Notes under the pieces: model-generated
Told to the model about the DNA's origin: nothing
What the model saw: only the letters and a program-made list of their open reading frames with translations
Database searches by the model: none
Position numbers and translations under genes: made by a program
Assembly (NCBI RefSeq): GCF_900091505.1
Contig: NZ_LT607409.1
Location: 4,154,001 to 4,218,000 of the forward strand
DNA length: 64,000 nucleotides
From: Micromonospora chokoriensis
GTDB lineage: Bacteria; Actinomycetota; Actinomycetes; Mycobacteriales; Micromonosporaceae
Direction: 5' to 3'
Part shown: positions 26,537 to 36,065 of the stretch, one piece after another
Layout of the letters: each line of letters opens with the position of its first letter
Position numbering within the stretch: position 1 is the first letter of the stretch

Positions 26537-27670
26537 TCAGGCGACCGTGCAGGCGGTGCCGTTGAGGGTGAACGCGGACGGGCGGCCACTGTTGCCGGTG
26601 TGGGTCGCCTGGAAGCCGATGTCGACCGAGGTGTTCGGCGCGATCGTGGCGTTGTAGGAGACGTTGCGGGCGGTGACCGCGCCACTGGACGGGGAGTAGC
26701 CGGCGTTCCAGCCGCTGGTGATGCTCTGCCCACCGGGCAGCGTGAACGCCAGGGCCCAACCGTCGACCGGCGTGCTGCTCGTGTTCGTCACCGAGATCGA
26801 GGCGGTGAGACCACTGTTCCAGGCGTTGACCGTGTACGCGACGCGGCAGTCACCCGACGGCGGGGGAGTCGTGGGTGGGGGAGTGGTCGGCGGGGGAGTG
26901 GTCGGCGGGGTGTCGCCGCCGATGCTGCCGGGCACCGTCCTGAGCGCGTCGTACCAGGCTGCGGCCATCTTGCGGTAGCCGGTGGCGTTGGGGTGCACGC
27001 CGTCGGCGAGGTCGCTGAGCGTCAGGGCACGGTACATGTCGACCAGGTGGACACGCTTTCCGGCGGCGGCGCGGCTCTGCACGATCCCGGGGATGGCGTT
27101 GTTGTATCCCCGCACCTGGGTGTCCGCACCGGCCTTCGGGATGATCGTCGCGACGAACACGTCCGCGTTCGGGGCGGTGCTGGTGATCCGGTCGACGAGC
27201 GCGGCCAGTCGACCCGGTGCGCCGGACGTGTCGCCGTACATGTCGTTGGTGCCGATGTGCAGCAGCACGGTCCGGGGGTTCGTGGCCCGCAACCAGTTGA
27301 CCACGTTGGCGTGGATCTGGGCGATCGTCCAGCCGGAGTGCCCCTGGTGGTCGTGGTCACCGAGGCTGGCTGGGCCGTTGAACTGCGAGCCGACGAAGTC
27401 GATCCGGTAACCGCCGGCCGTGAACCGTTGCCACAGCTCGATCCGGTAACCGCCGGGCACGTTGAACCCGTCGGTGATGGAGTCACCGAGCGGCATCACG
27501 CGTACACCGCCGTTGGACTCTGCGCTCGCGGGACCGGTCGCGATCGGCACGGCGGCGACCATGGCGGCGACGGCGGTCAGGGCGGTCCACCACAGGCGGG
27601 CGCGCCGGGGCCGCGGCGCCGTGGCGGTGGGTGCGGGAGGGACGGGAGTGGCGAGCATCGAACTGCTCAT
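26537..27670 (-). CDS. Secreted SGNH/GDSL esterase with C-terminal CBM2
   Basis: 377 residues. Signal/TM segment ending near residue 50, SGNH hydrolase with block I LGDSITDG (S64), block III GTND and block V DGVHPN, a Pro-Thr linker, then a CBM2 cellulose/xylan-binding domain bounded by two Cys (CRVAYTVNAW ... GTACTVA). Similar proteins are acetyl-xylan or carbohydrate esterases (CE2/CE3-like). Probably removes acetyl groups from xylan at the fibre surface. ATG 27670 has GAGGAAG upstream. Its CBM2 is a close paralogue of that in the CE1 esterase at 42940. Confidence 0.9.
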   Translation of the reverse strand: MSSSMLATPVPPAPTATAPRPRRARLWWTALTAVAAMVAAVPIATGPASAESNGGVRVMPLGDSITDGFNVPGGYRIELWQRFTAGGYRIDFVGSQFNGPASLGDHDHQGHSGWTIAQIHANVVNWLRATNPRTVLLHIGTNDMYGDTSGAPGRLAALVDRITSTAPNADVFVATIIPKAGADTQVRGYNNAIPGIVQSRAAAGKRVHLVDMYRALTLSDLADGVHPNATGYRKMAAAWYDALRTVPGSIGGDTPPTTPPPTTPPPTTPPPSGDCRVAYTVNAWNSGLTASISVTNTSSTPVDGWALAFTLPGGQSITSGWNAGYSPSSGAVTARNVSYNATIAPNTSVDIGFQATHTGNSGRPSAFTLNGTACTVA

Positions 27671-27883
27671 GGGACTTCCTCTGGTGAGGTGCGCGACAGG
27701 CAGCGGCCGCCGACGGGGACGGCTGCTGCCCTGACGCGGCACGCGGGGGTGGGCGTCGCGGTACGACCAGGAGCCCGGACATCGTCACTGGTGGTCGTGG
27801 CGCGGTGGCTCGCACCGGTCGGGTGTGGCGGACCGATGAGCCGTGACGGAGGTGTGCCCTGCACCTCGCCGACGCACCATAGC

Positions 27884-27899
27884 GTGTTATCGCTAACAC
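27884..27899 (-). promoter_or_regulatory. Perfect palindrome upstream of the GDSL esterase gene
   Basis: GTGTTA-TCGC-TAACAC: six-base perfect arms around a central CG, the form of a LacI-family operator. It lies 214 bp before the esterase start in the 301-bp gap; the rest of the gap shows nothing else clear. Confidence 0.6.
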
Positions 27900-27971
27900 C
27901 GGCAATGCGCGCCGAGCCGGCGGGGACCACGCACGACAGGCGTGGACCACGCACGACACAGCCGAGGCCGG

Positions 27972-29267
27972 CTATCTCAGCGGGCGGAAATGGTGCCGGA
28001 CCGCATAGCGGTAGACCTGCTCCCCGATCTTCGCCCCCTCCACGTCAGCGGTCCGGAAGTGGACGCCGCCCCAGACGCGCGCGCCGATGAGCTCGTCGAG
28101 CGCCTGCGAGAAGCTGGTGAATCGCCTGGTTGTGCCGGAGTCGGCGCTGGACCCGCTGAAGGCGATGTCGTCTCGGCCGAAGAAGTGCCGGTACAGCGAC
28201 ATGCGCGCACCCGTGCCGCAGGCGTGACCGGAGGGGTACTCGGGAAAGGGCGGTGTGACGAGCAGCGACTGCCAGCCCGGGTCGGCGGCCGTCCTCGGGT
28301 TACCGTCCGTGTCGGCCTGGTGGATCGCGGTGACCGGACGCCAGTAGCTCCACGCGTCCTTCTGGCTGAAGCACGCCACGCCCGAGTCGGCCACGATGAG
28401 GTCGGTCATCGCGAAGAAGCGCGCGGTCTGCAGCGCGTCCAGCTGTTGGGTGGTGGCGAGCTGCCGCTTGATCTCCCAGGAGCCGGATCGTCGGTCGTGC
28501 CACCAGATCGCGGCCTCCGTCTGGTCCTGCGTACGCGCCGTGCTCGTCGCCGACCCGAGCTGCTTCACCTCGTTGAGGTCGCGGGTGTAGGCACCGCTGG
28601 TCAGTTGCGGCGGCTCGGGTGCGCGGAACATCGACGCACGGGGGATGAGGAACGGCCGCAGGTGGCCGGTCCATGCGCCCTGGGACAGGAACAGCGGCGG
28701 TGTGGGCCGCCACTGGCCGGGCCTTGTCCCCTGGCTCCACTGCTGGTCCCCGAACGCGCCGTCGTCCTGCCGTGCGGCGACCATCGTGGCCGCGGCTCGC
28801 GCCCCGATCCTGATGCCGCCCTGCTTCGACCGCCCGTCACGAATCGTGGCGAGAGCAGCGTCGTGCTGGACCCGAAGCCGCTCCCGCTGATCAGGAAACA
28901 GAGCGGCGAGTACGCCATGGGCGGCGGTGGCGACGGCGGCGTCCACCGACTCGGTCCCGCTTGACGACGGTGCGGCGAGGTACGGCTGGTACGGGGTGCC
29001 GGCGATGGCGTTCACCGCGTCGTAGACGGCCCCGTTCACCATTGCGAAACTACGCACCTGCTCGTTCGGTTGCTGGGCCGCGACGTCCCAGATTGCCGTC
29101 TGGGCATTCAGGTCCCAGGTGACCACCGGATTGGCGCGGCCGGTGCCGGAGACCGCGGCAGCGGGGGCCGGGCCGGTCATCGCGGAGACGACCAGCAGGC
29201 CGAGCGCGATGGTTGCGGGGATAGCGCGTGACCAGATCAGGTGACGTGATTGCTGACGGCTCCTCAT
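27972..29267 (-). CDS. Secreted vanadium-dependent haloperoxidase / PAP2-fold protein
   Basis: 431 residues with a signal peptide (core ATIALGLLVVSAM, cleavage near AAA). C-terminal vanadate/phosphate-binding motifs in order: SYWRPVTAI, EYPSGHACGTGA and GARVWGGVHFRTADVEG with the Arg and active-site His. Length and spacing fit the bacterial vanadium haloperoxidase-like group rather than short PAP2 phosphatases. It could halogenate phenolics or act as an acid phosphatase; not decidable here. It sits among xylan esterases, so a link to lignocellulose is conceivable but unproven. GGGGGA precedes ATG 29267. Confidence 0.82.
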   Translation of the reverse strand: MRSRQQSRHLIWSRAIPATIALGLLVVSAMTGPAPAAAVSGTGRANPVVTWDLNAQTAIWDVAAQQPNEQVRSFAMVNGAVYDAVNAIAGTPYQPYLAAPSSSGTESVDAAVATAAHGVLAALFPDQRERLRVQHDAALATIRDGRSKQGGIRIGARAAATMVAARQDDGAFGDQQWSQGTRPGQWRPTPPLFLSQGAWTGHLRPFLIPRASMFRAPEPPQLTSGAYTRDLNEVKQLGSATSTARTQDQTEAAIWWHDRRSGSWEIKRQLATTQQLDALQTARFFAMTDLIVADSGVACFSQKDAWSYWRPVTAIHQADTDGNPRTAADPGWQSLLVTPPFPEYPSGHACGTGARMSLYRHFFGRDDIAFSGSSADSGTTRRFTSFSQALDELIGARVWGGVHFRTADVEGAKIGEQVYRYAVRHHFRPLR

Positions 29268-29376
29268 GGTTCCCCCGTCGGTCGGATGGCGATGCAGGCT
29301 GTCGAACCCAGGTGGTGCACGACGCGCACATCGATGTCGACCGAAAGTAACATTGCTGAGCCTCGATGGGTGGTGA

Positions 29377-30384
29377 TCACCCGGTGGATGCGTGAGCGGG
29401 ATGGAGGACCGAGGCGAGCCAGCGCAGCTGACGTCGGACGTGGACCGCTTCGCCGCCCTCGTGGCCGTTGAACGGGTAAACGTGGATCTCCCGCTCCGGT
29501 GGGGTGGGTCGACCGTTCGCGGCGCCGTAGTGGTTGTAGGCGGCGAAGGCGGTTCGCGGCGGGCAGACGGTGTCGCGTCGGCCGACCCCGAAGTGCGCCG
29601 GTGCCGTCGCCCGCCGGGCGAAGGTGACCGCGTCCACGTAGGACAACGTCCGCCACACGGCCTCCTCGCCCTCCCGATGCACGGCCAGGTAACGGCCGAT
29701 CTCGCCGTACGGCGCGAGGTCGGTGAGCCCGACGGCGCTGCGCATGTCGCAGAGGAACGGCGCGGTGGTCAGCACCGCGGCGAGGTCGTCGACGAGGCCG
29801 GCCACGGCCAGGGCGAGGCCGCCACCCTGACTGTTGCCGACCACGCTGACCCGGTCACCGTCGACGTCGGGCAGGGCGCGGACCGCCTCGACCGCCCGGA
29901 CCGCGTCGGTGATCAGACGGCGGTAGTGGTAGTCGCGCGGGTCGAGGATCCCCCAGGTGGCCGGCGAGGGCCCGCCGGGGGCGCCGTGCGGGTCGGGGGT
30001 GTCCCCGGTGGCGTACTGCCCGGCCTGACCCCGGTTGTCCATCAACAGGTGCGCGTACCCGGCCACCGGCCAGGTCAGCCGCTCGTGCGGCAGGCCGCGG
30101 CCGCGACCGTAGCCGGCGTACTCGACCACGGCCGGCAGAGGTTCCCGGGCACCGGCCGGGCGGGTGTACCAGGCCCGCACGGGGTCGCCGCCGAAGCCGG
30201 CGAACGTGACGTCCCAGGAGTCGAGCAACGGTAGGTCGGTCGGCTGCGGGCGGACGTCGACGAGCACCGGGCGGGCAGCCGCCTCGGCGAGGGTGTCCCG
30301 CCAGAACTGGTCGAAGTCGTCGGGCTCGGCGACGTCCGGGGCGTACCGCTGGAGTTCGTCGGGGGTGAGGGCGGAGTGGGGCAC
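29377..30384 (-). CDS. CE7 acetyl-xylan esterase / cephalosporin-C deacetylase family
   Basis: 335 residues, no signal peptide. The CE7 signature motifs are all seen: RGQ at 118-120 (MDNRGQAGQ), GNSQGG with nucleophile S185, and the C-terminal HE pair (NGHEGG). Family members remove acetyl groups from short xylo-oligomers inside the cell. GTG 30384 is 21 bp after the LacI stop codon, so both are probably one transcript. Confidence 0.93.
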   Translation of the reverse strand: MPHSALTPDELQRYAPDVAEPDDFDQFWRDTLAEAAARPVLVDVRPQPTDLPLLDSWDVTFAGFGGDPVRAWYTRPAGAREPLPAVVEYAGYGRGRGLPHERLTWPVAGYAHLLMDNRGQAGQYATGDTPDPHGAPGGPSPATWGILDPRDYHYRRLITDAVRAVEAVRALPDVDGDRVSVVGNSQGGGLALAVAGLVDDLAAVLTTAPFLCDMRSAVGLTDLAPYGEIGRYLAVHREGEEAVWRTLSYVDAVTFARRATAPAHFGVGRRDTVCPPRTAFAAYNHYGAANGRPTPPEREIHVYPFNGHEGGEAVHVRRQLRWLASVLHPAHASTG

Positions 30385-30405
30385 GGGTCCTCGCAGGGGC
30401 CGGGG

Positions 30406-31443
30406 TCAACGCGGGTCGGCGGGCGGTGCGGTGCTCTCCCGGACGACCAGCTCGGTCACCAGGTCAATCCGGCTGGTCGCCGGCTCGTTGCCTCGGGTCA
30501 GGTCCAGCAGCATCTGGGTGGCGATGCCGGCCATGTCGCGCAACGGTTGGTTGATCGTGGTGAGGGCCGGGTCGGTCCAGGCGGAGACGGGCAGGTTGTC
30601 GTACCCGATCACCGAGAGGTCCTCGGGCACTCGGAGGCCGCACTGGCGGGCGGCCCGGAGCACTCCCATGGCCTGGATGTCCGAGCCGGCGAAGATGGCC
30701 GTGGGGCGGTCCGGTCGGCGCAGCAGTTGCAGACCGTGGGCGTGACCGGCGCCGGCGGAGAAACTGCCGTAGCGGACCAGTTCACGGTCGACCACGATGC
30801 CGGCCTCGTCGTGGGCCGACTGGAAGCCGGCGGCCCGGGCGCGGCTGCACAGCACGTCGGGCGGCCCGGAGATGACGGCGATCCTCCGGTGCCCGAGATC
30901 GAGGAGGTGCCGGGCGGCGAGCAGGCCGCCGTTCCAGTTGTTCGAGCCGACGGTGGGCACGGAGGCCGAGGTCGCGCTGTCGGTGTCGACGACGACGAAC
31001 GGTATGCCCTGGCGGCGCAGGTGCTGTTGCTGGGCCTCGGCCAGGTGGGAGAGGACGAACACCACGCCCAGGGGCCGGTCGGCGAGCAGCGCCTCCAGCC
31101 ATCGGGCCGGCGGGCGGTGCGCGCCGTCGAGTTGGGCCACCGACAGCCCGACGCCGGCAGCGGTCGTCGCCGCCTCCACGCCGCGCAGGATCTCCATCGC
31201 CCAACCGGTGTCGAACTCGTGGAACACGAGCTCGATGCGACCGCTGCCGGTCGAAGGTCGCCGGACGCGGCGCTGGTACTGGTGGCGGTCGAGGCTCGCC
31301 TCCACGCGGGCTCTGGTGCCGGGGGCGACATCACCACGTCCGTTGAGGACCTTGGACACCGTCGCGACCGAGACGCCGACGTCGTTGGCGATGGTCGCGA
31401 TGGTGGTGGAGGCGGGTGGGTCGAGTGGGCGGTGCTCCGTCAT
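30406..31443 (-). CDS. LacI-family transcriptional repressor
   Basis: 345 residues. Helix-turn-helix and hinge: TIATIANDVGVSVATVSKVL followed by NGRGDVAP; then a periplasmic-binding-like sensor domain (GIPFVVVDTD, FAGSDIQAMG, VIGYDNLP). ATG 31443 gives the normal length and has GTGAGG upstream. A perfect palindrome (31462-31474) lies 19 bp before the start and a near copy lies in the GH3 promoter, so it most likely represses both itself (with the CE7 gene) and the divergent xylan operon until xylo-oligomers appear. Confidence 0.93.
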   Translation of the reverse strand: MTEHRPLDPPASTTIATIANDVGVSVATVSKVLNGRGDVAPGTRARVEASLDRHQYQRRVRRPSTGSGRIELVFHEFDTGWAMEILRGVEAATTAAGVGLSVAQLDGAHRPPARWLEALLADRPLGVVFVLSHLAEAQQQHLRRQGIPFVVVDTDSATSASVPTVGSNNWNGGLLAARHLLDLGHRRIAVISGPPDVLCSRARAAGFQSAHDEAGIVVDRELVRYGSFSAGAGHAHGLQLLRRPDRPTAIFAGSDIQAMGVLRAARQCGLRVPEDLSVIGYDNLPVSAWTDPALTTINQPLRDMAGIATQMLLDLTRGNEPATSRIDLVTELVVRESTAPPADPR

Positions 31444-31461
31444 CGCAGCCTCACGCAACAT

Positions 31462-31474
31462 CCGAAAGTTTCGG
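31462..31474. promoter_or_regulatory. LacI-type operator in front of the repressor gene
   Basis: CCGAAA-G-TTTCGG is a perfect 13-bp palindrome. It resembles the GAAA-containing palindromes described upstream of actinomycete xylanase genes. Confidence 0.65.
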
Positions 31475-31608
31475 CAGACCCTAACACGATCACCCATTCC
31501 CGCCAGTCGATGCTGCTCCCACCTCGTCGGCCCCCGCTCGCCATACGGCTGATGTGCTGGGATGACTCGGGGGTGTCGGCGGCGATCGGTGGAGGTCCAT
31601 GCCAGCCC

Positions 31609-31673
31609 TTGACACCCATCGATGGGGCACTTAGGTTGCCGAAAAGGTTACGCGGGATTCCGGAAACTTTCGG
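31609..31673 (+). promoter_or_regulatory. Promoter and downstream operator of the xylan-use operon
   Basis: TTGACA (31609-31614), 17-bp spacer, TAGGTT (31632-31637). About 24 bp past the -10 lies CGGAAACTTTCGG (31661-31673), one base off the palindrome before the repressor gene, placed to block early elongation. A weaker half-like copy (CCGAAAAGG) begins near 31639. Confidence 0.65.
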
Positions 31674-31736
31674 ATCGTGGGAAAAGTCGGCTGCGAACCG
31701 GGTGCGGGGATGTGGCCGGAGCTGAGGGGTCTTGGC

Positions 31737-34112
31737 ATGAGAAGTCAGTTGCCCGGGGACAGCGACGCCGCGCCGTGGCGCGATCCGCGGCTGTCGCCGA
31801 CCGAACGGGCCGAGGCGCTCGTGCCGATGATGTCGCTGGAGGAGAAGATCGCCCAGCTCGTCGGCGTCTGGGTCGGCGCCGAAGCCAGCGGCGAGGGCGT
31901 CGCACCACACCAGTCCGACATGATCAGCGAGACGCCGCAGTGGAGCACCGTCATCCGGTACGGGTTGGGCCAGCTCACCCGACCGTTCGGCACCGCGCCC
32001 GTCGACCCGGTGCTCGGCGCCCGGTCGCTGGCGGCCTCGCAGGCGCAGATCGTCGCGGCCAGTCGGTTCGGGATCCCGGCGCAGGTGCACGAGGAATGCC
32101 TCACCGGGTTCGCGGCGTGGCGGGCCACCGTCTACCCGACTCCGCTCAGCTGGGGCGCGTCCTTCGACCCCGAACTGGTCGAGGCCATGGCCGACCGGAT
32201 CGGACGCTCCATGCGCGCCGCCGGTGTGCACCAGGGTCTCGCCCCGGTCCTGGACGTCACCCGCGACTACCGCTGGGGCCGCACCGAGGAGACGATCGGC
32301 GAGGACCCCTACCTGGTGGGGACGACAGGTGCCGCGTACGTGCGGGGCCTGGAGCGGGCCGGCGTGGTGGCCACGCTGAAACACTTCGCCGGTTACTCGG
32401 CCTCCCGTGGCGGGCGCAACCTCGCGCCGGTGCCGATGGGCCCCCGGGAGTTGGCCGACGTCATCCTGCCGCCGTTCGAGATGGCGCTGCGGCACGGTGG
32501 CGCCCGCTCGGTGATGAACTCCTACGCGGAGATCGACGGTCTGCCCGTCGCCGCCGACCCCGGGTTGCTGACCGGGCTGCTGCGTGACGAGTGGGGCTTC
32601 ACCGGCACCGTGGTCGCCGACTACTTCGCCGTCCGGTTCCTGGAGACCCTGCACGGGGTCGCCGCGGACGCCGCCGACGCCGCCCGGCTCGCCCTACGAG
32701 CCGGCATCGACGTCGAGCTGCCCACTGTGGACACCTTCGGCGCGCCGCTGGTGGAGGCGGTACGTCGTGGCGAGGTCGACGAGACGCTGATCGACCGCGC
32801 GCTGCGGCGGGTCCTGCGCCAGAAGATCGAGCTCGGTCTGCTCGACGAAGGCTGGAACGAACTGCCCGACGACGTGGCGTCCCTGCGGTTCGACGACGAC
32901 GTCAGCCAGGACGTCGCCGTACGCCTCGCCCGGGAGGCCGTCGTGCTGCTGCGCAACACCGGTGTCCTTCCCCTGACCGCCGGTGGGCGGGTGGCCCTGG
33001 TCGGCCCGCTCGCCGACGATCCGATGGCCATGCTCGGCTGCTACTCGTTCCCCAACCACGTGGGCGTGAACCACCCCGAATTCGGGATGGGTCTGGACAT
33101 TCCCTCGTTACGCGACGAGCTTGCCCGACGCGTCCCGCTGCTCACCCACGAACCCGGCTGCGCCATCACCGGCGAGGACACCTCGGGCATCCCGGCCGCG
33201 GTCGCCGCGGCGGCCGACGCCGACGTGTGTGTGCTCGCCGTCGGCGACCGGGCGGGGATGTTCGGCCGGGGCACCTCGGGGGAGGGCTGCGACGCCGCCG
33301 ACCTGCGGCTACCCGGTGTGCAGGCCGACCTGGTCCGGGCCGTTCTCGCCACCGGCACCCCGGTGGTCCTGGTGCTGATGGCGGGCCGCCCCTACGCGCT
33401 CGGGCCGGAGTTCGACGCCGCGGCGGGCGTGGTGCAGGCGTTCTTCCTCGGCCAGCGCGGCGGGCAGGCGCTCGCCGAGGTGCTCACCGGCGCGGTCAAC
33501 CCGTCCGGGCGGTTGCCGGTCAGCGTGCCCCGCGACGCGGGCGGGATGCCGAGCACCTACCTGGCACCCCCGCTCGGTCGGCGCAACAAGGTCTCCTCGA
33601 TCGACCCGACGCCGAGCTACCCGTTCGGCCACGGGTTGAGCTACACCACCTTCGAGTGGTCCGACGCCCGCGTCGTCGAGGCGGCGGACGACGCCCCGGA
33701 CCAGCCGGCGGCCTGGCCGGTCGACGGCGAGGTGCGGGTCCGGATCACCGTGGCCAACACCGGTGACCGGGACGGTGCCGAGGTGGTGCAGCTCTACCTG
33801 CACGATCCGGTCGCGCAGACCACCCGTCCGGTGGTCCGGCTGGTCGGCTACGCCCGCCTGCCGTTGGCACCCGGCGAGTCGGCGCACGTGACCTTCGGGG
33901 TGCCGGCCGACGTCGCGTCGTTCACCGGGCTCTCCGGCCGGCGCGTCGTCGAGCCCGGCGACGTCGAACTGCGGTTCGGCCGGTCCAGCGGCGACCTGGT
34001 GGCGAGTCTGCCGTTGCGGTTGACCGGCCCCGAGCGCCAGGTCGGCCATCAACGGGAACTGCTCACGTCGGTGCGGATCGAGCCCCTCGTGGCCGTTCCG
34101 CAGTCCGCCTAG
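31737..34112 (+). CDS. GH3 beta-xylosidase / beta-glucosidase
   Basis: 791 residues, cytoplasmic. Domain order of multi-domain GH3: (alpha/beta)8 barrel with HQGLAPVLDVTRDYRWGRTE, KHFAGY (215-220) and nucleophile D295 in GTVVADYFA; then the alpha/beta sandwich domain; then a fibronectin-III-like C-terminal domain. The neighbours (importer, alpha-glucuronidase, xylanase) favour beta-xylosidase activity on imported xylo-oligomers. ATG 31737 has GAGGGG 8 nt upstream. First gene of the operon; the permease begins 10 bp after it. Confidence 0.92.
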   Translation: MRSQLPGDSDAAPWRDPRLSPTERAEALVPMMSLEEKIAQLVGVWVGAEASGEGVAPHQSDMISETPQWSTVIRYGLGQLTRPFGTAPVDPVLGARSLAASQAQIVAASRFGIPAQVHEECLTGFAAWRATVYPTPLSWGASFDPELVEAMADRIGRSMRAAGVHQGLAPVLDVTRDYRWGRTEETIGEDPYLVGTTGAAYVRGLERAGVVATLKHFAGYSASRGGRNLAPVPMGPRELADVILPPFEMALRHGGARSVMNSYAEIDGLPVAADPGLLTGLLRDEWGFTGTVVADYFAVRFLETLHGVAADAADAARLALRAGIDVELPTVDTFGAPLVEAVRRGEVDETLIDRALRRVLRQKIELGLLDEGWNELPDDVASLRFDDDVSQDVAVRLAREAVVLLRNTGVLPLTAGGRVALVGPLADDPMAMLGCYSFPNHVGVNHPEFGMGLDIPSLRDELARRVPLLTHEPGCAITGEDTSGIPAAVAAAADADVCVLAVGDRAGMFGRGTSGEGCDAADLRLPGVQADLVRAVLATGTPVVLVLMAGRPYALGPEFDAAAGVVQAFFLGQRGGQALAEVLTGAVNPSGRLPVSVPRDAGGMPSTYLAPPLGRRNKVSSIDPTPSYPFGHGLSYTTFEWSDARVVEAADDAPDQPAAWPVDGEVRVRITVANTGDRDGAEVVQLYLHDPVAQTTRPVVRLVGYARLPLAPGESAHVTFGVPADVASFTGLSGRRVVEPGDVELRFGRSSGDLVASLPLRLTGPERQVGHQRELLTSVRIEPLVAVPQSA

Positions 34113-34121
34113 GAGGCCGCC

Positions 34122-35108
34122 GTGACATTCACGTTGCGGCCACCCCCGCCGGCGCCACCGCGCTCGCCGACGGTCGCCAGCCCCGCCCCCCGCTCGCCGC
34201 GCCGCGGCCGGACCTGGCGGCAGGCGCTGCGCCGGGACTGGCAGCTCTACTCGCTGGCGGTCCTGCCGCTGCTGTTCTTCCTGATCTTCCGGTACCTGCC
34301 GATGCTCGGGAACATCATCGCCTTCCGGCGCTTCAAGCCGGGCGGCAACATCTTCGGTGAGTACTGGGTCGGGCTGCGCTACTTCCGGATGTTCCTCACC
34401 GACCCGACGTTCTGGGATGTGTTCACCAACACCCTGGTGCTCGGGACGCTGACCCTGCTGTTCTGCTTCCCGCTGCCCATCGTGCTGGCGCTGCTGCTCA
34501 ACGAGGTGCGGGCCCGCCGGTTCAAGCGCTTCGTCCAGTCCGTCTCCTACCTGCCGCACTTCCTGTCGATCGTGATCGTGGCGGCGATGGTCATGCAGCT
34601 GACCTCGATCGAGGGCACTGCCAACCAGATCGTCAGCCTGTTCGGCGGCGACCCGGTGGCATTCCTGCAGAAGCCGGAGTGGTTCCGCACCATCTACGTC
34701 TCGTCCGAGGTCTGGCAGACCGTCGGCTGGGGCACGATCCTCTACCTCGCCGCCCTCACCACCATCGACGAGGACCTGTACGAGGCCGCCCGGATCGACG
34801 GCGCGGGCCGGCTGCGACAGACCTGGCACGTCACCCTGCCCGGCATCCGGCCCACGATGATGACGCTGCTGATCCTCAACATCGGCAGCTTCCTGGCCGT
34901 CGGGTTCGAGAAGATCCTGTTGCTGTACAACCCGTTGACGTACCCGACCGCCGACGTGGTCTCCACCTACCTGTTCCGGATGGGCTTCCAGTCCAGCAAC
35001 TTCAGCTACGCCGCCGCCATCGGCCTCTTCGAGGCCGTGATCGGGCTGATCCTCGTCCTGTCGGCGAACGTCATCTCCCGTCGCACGGTGGGGACGAGCC
35101 TGTGGTGA
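34122..35108 (+). CDS. Sugar ABC importer permease (LplB-like)
   Basis: 328 residues. A Pro-rich N-terminal tail, then six membrane helices; RYLPMLGNIIAFRRF and YLPHFLSIVIVA are the hallmarks of the LplB/YtcP-type (CUT1) permeases, and the EAA loop reads YEAARIDGAGRLRQTW. These importers take up complex oligosaccharides and borrow a shared ATPase encoded elsewhere; no ATPase lies in this cluster. GTG 34122. Confidence 0.93.
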   Translation: MTFTLRPPPPAPPRSPTVASPAPRSPRRGRTWRQALRRDWQLYSLAVLPLLFFLIFRYLPMLGNIIAFRRFKPGGNIFGEYWVGLRYFRMFLTDPTFWDVFTNTLVLGTLTLLFCFPLPIVLALLLNEVRARRFKRFVQSVSYLPHFLSIVIVAAMVMQLTSIEGTANQIVSLFGGDPVAFLQKPEWFRTIYVSSEVWQTVGWGTILYLAALTTIDEDLYEAARIDGAGRLRQTWHVTLPGIRPTMMTLLILNIGSFLAVGFEKILLLYNPLTYPTADVVSTYLFRMGFQSSNFSYAAAIGLFEAVIGLILVLSANVISRRTVGTSLW

Positions 35109-36013
35109 CGCTCGGCACGAAGAGCGACGCCCCGAAGACCCGCGGACCGGACGACAGCCGGGGCTACCGGATCTTCCGGATCGTCAACACCATCGTCCTG
35201 CTCGGCGTCGTGGTCGTGACGCTGTACCCGTTCCTCACCATCGTGGCCCGCTCGCTCAGCGAAGAGGCGTACATCCTCGCCGGGAAGGTGACCGTCGTCC
35301 CGCGTGGGTTCGACCTGACCTCGTACCGGCTGGTGATGTCCGACGGGCTGTTCTGGACGAACTACCGCAACACAGTGGTCTACACGGTGGTCGCCACGCT
35401 CATCTCGATCGTGCTGACCACCTGCTACGCGTACGTGCTGTCCAAACCCCAGCTCAAGGGGCGCGGCCTGCTGGTCGGTGTCGCGCTGTTCACCATGTTC
35501 TTCTCCGGCGGTCTGATCCCCAACTACGTGCTGGTCACCAGCCTCGGCATGAAGAACACCATCTGGGCCGTGGTGATCCCCAACGCCATCAGTGTGTTCA
35601 ACCTGCTGGTCATGAAGGCGTTCTTCGAGAGTCTGCCGACCGAGTTGGAGGAGGCGGCAGCGGTCGACGGGCTGAACACGTACGGCATCCTGTGGCGGAT
35701 CGTGCTGCCGCTCTCCAAGGCGATCATCGCGACGATGGTGCTCTTCTACGCGGTCTCCTTCTGGAACTCGTGGTTCACCGCGTTCCTCTACATCGACGAG
35801 CAGGACCTGCTCCCGGTGACGGTCTACCTGCGCAACCTCATCGCGGGCGCCACGAGCGCCGAGTCGGCCGCCGCCGACGCCGACAAGGTCCAGGCCGCGG
35901 CCACGCTCCAGGCCGTGACGATCGTGCTCACCACCCTGCCCATCCTGGCGGTCTACCCCTTCGTCCAGCGGTACTTCGTCCGCGGCGTGATGCTCGGCGC
36001 GGTAAAGGGATGA
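35105..36013 (+). CDS. Sugar ABC importer permease (LplC/YtcP-like)
   Basis: 302 residues, six membrane helices. ARSLSEEAYILAGKVTVVPR and the EAA loop EEAAAVDGLNTYGILWRIVLP identify the LplC partner of the preceding permease. GTG 35105 overlaps the preceding stop (GTGA); GTG 35102 is equally possible. Confidence 0.93.
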   Translation: MTLGTKSDAPKTRGPDDSRGYRIFRIVNTIVLLGVVVVTLYPFLTIVARSLSEEAYILAGKVTVVPRGFDLTSYRLVMSDGLFWTNYRNTVVYTVVATLISIVLTTCYAYVLSKPQLKGRGLLVGVALFTMFFSGGLIPNYVLVTSLGMKNTIWAVVIPNAISVFNLLVMKAFFESLPTELEEAAAVDGLNTYGILWRIVLPLSKAIIATMVLFYAVSFWNSWFTAFLYIDEQDLLPVTVYLRNLIAGATSAESAAADADKVQAAATLQAVTIVLTTLPILAVYPFVQRYFVRGVMLGAVKG

Positions 36014-36065
36014 CGTCGACCTCCGCACCGCCTCCACCGAAACCCCACCACCGAAAGGACGAGCC

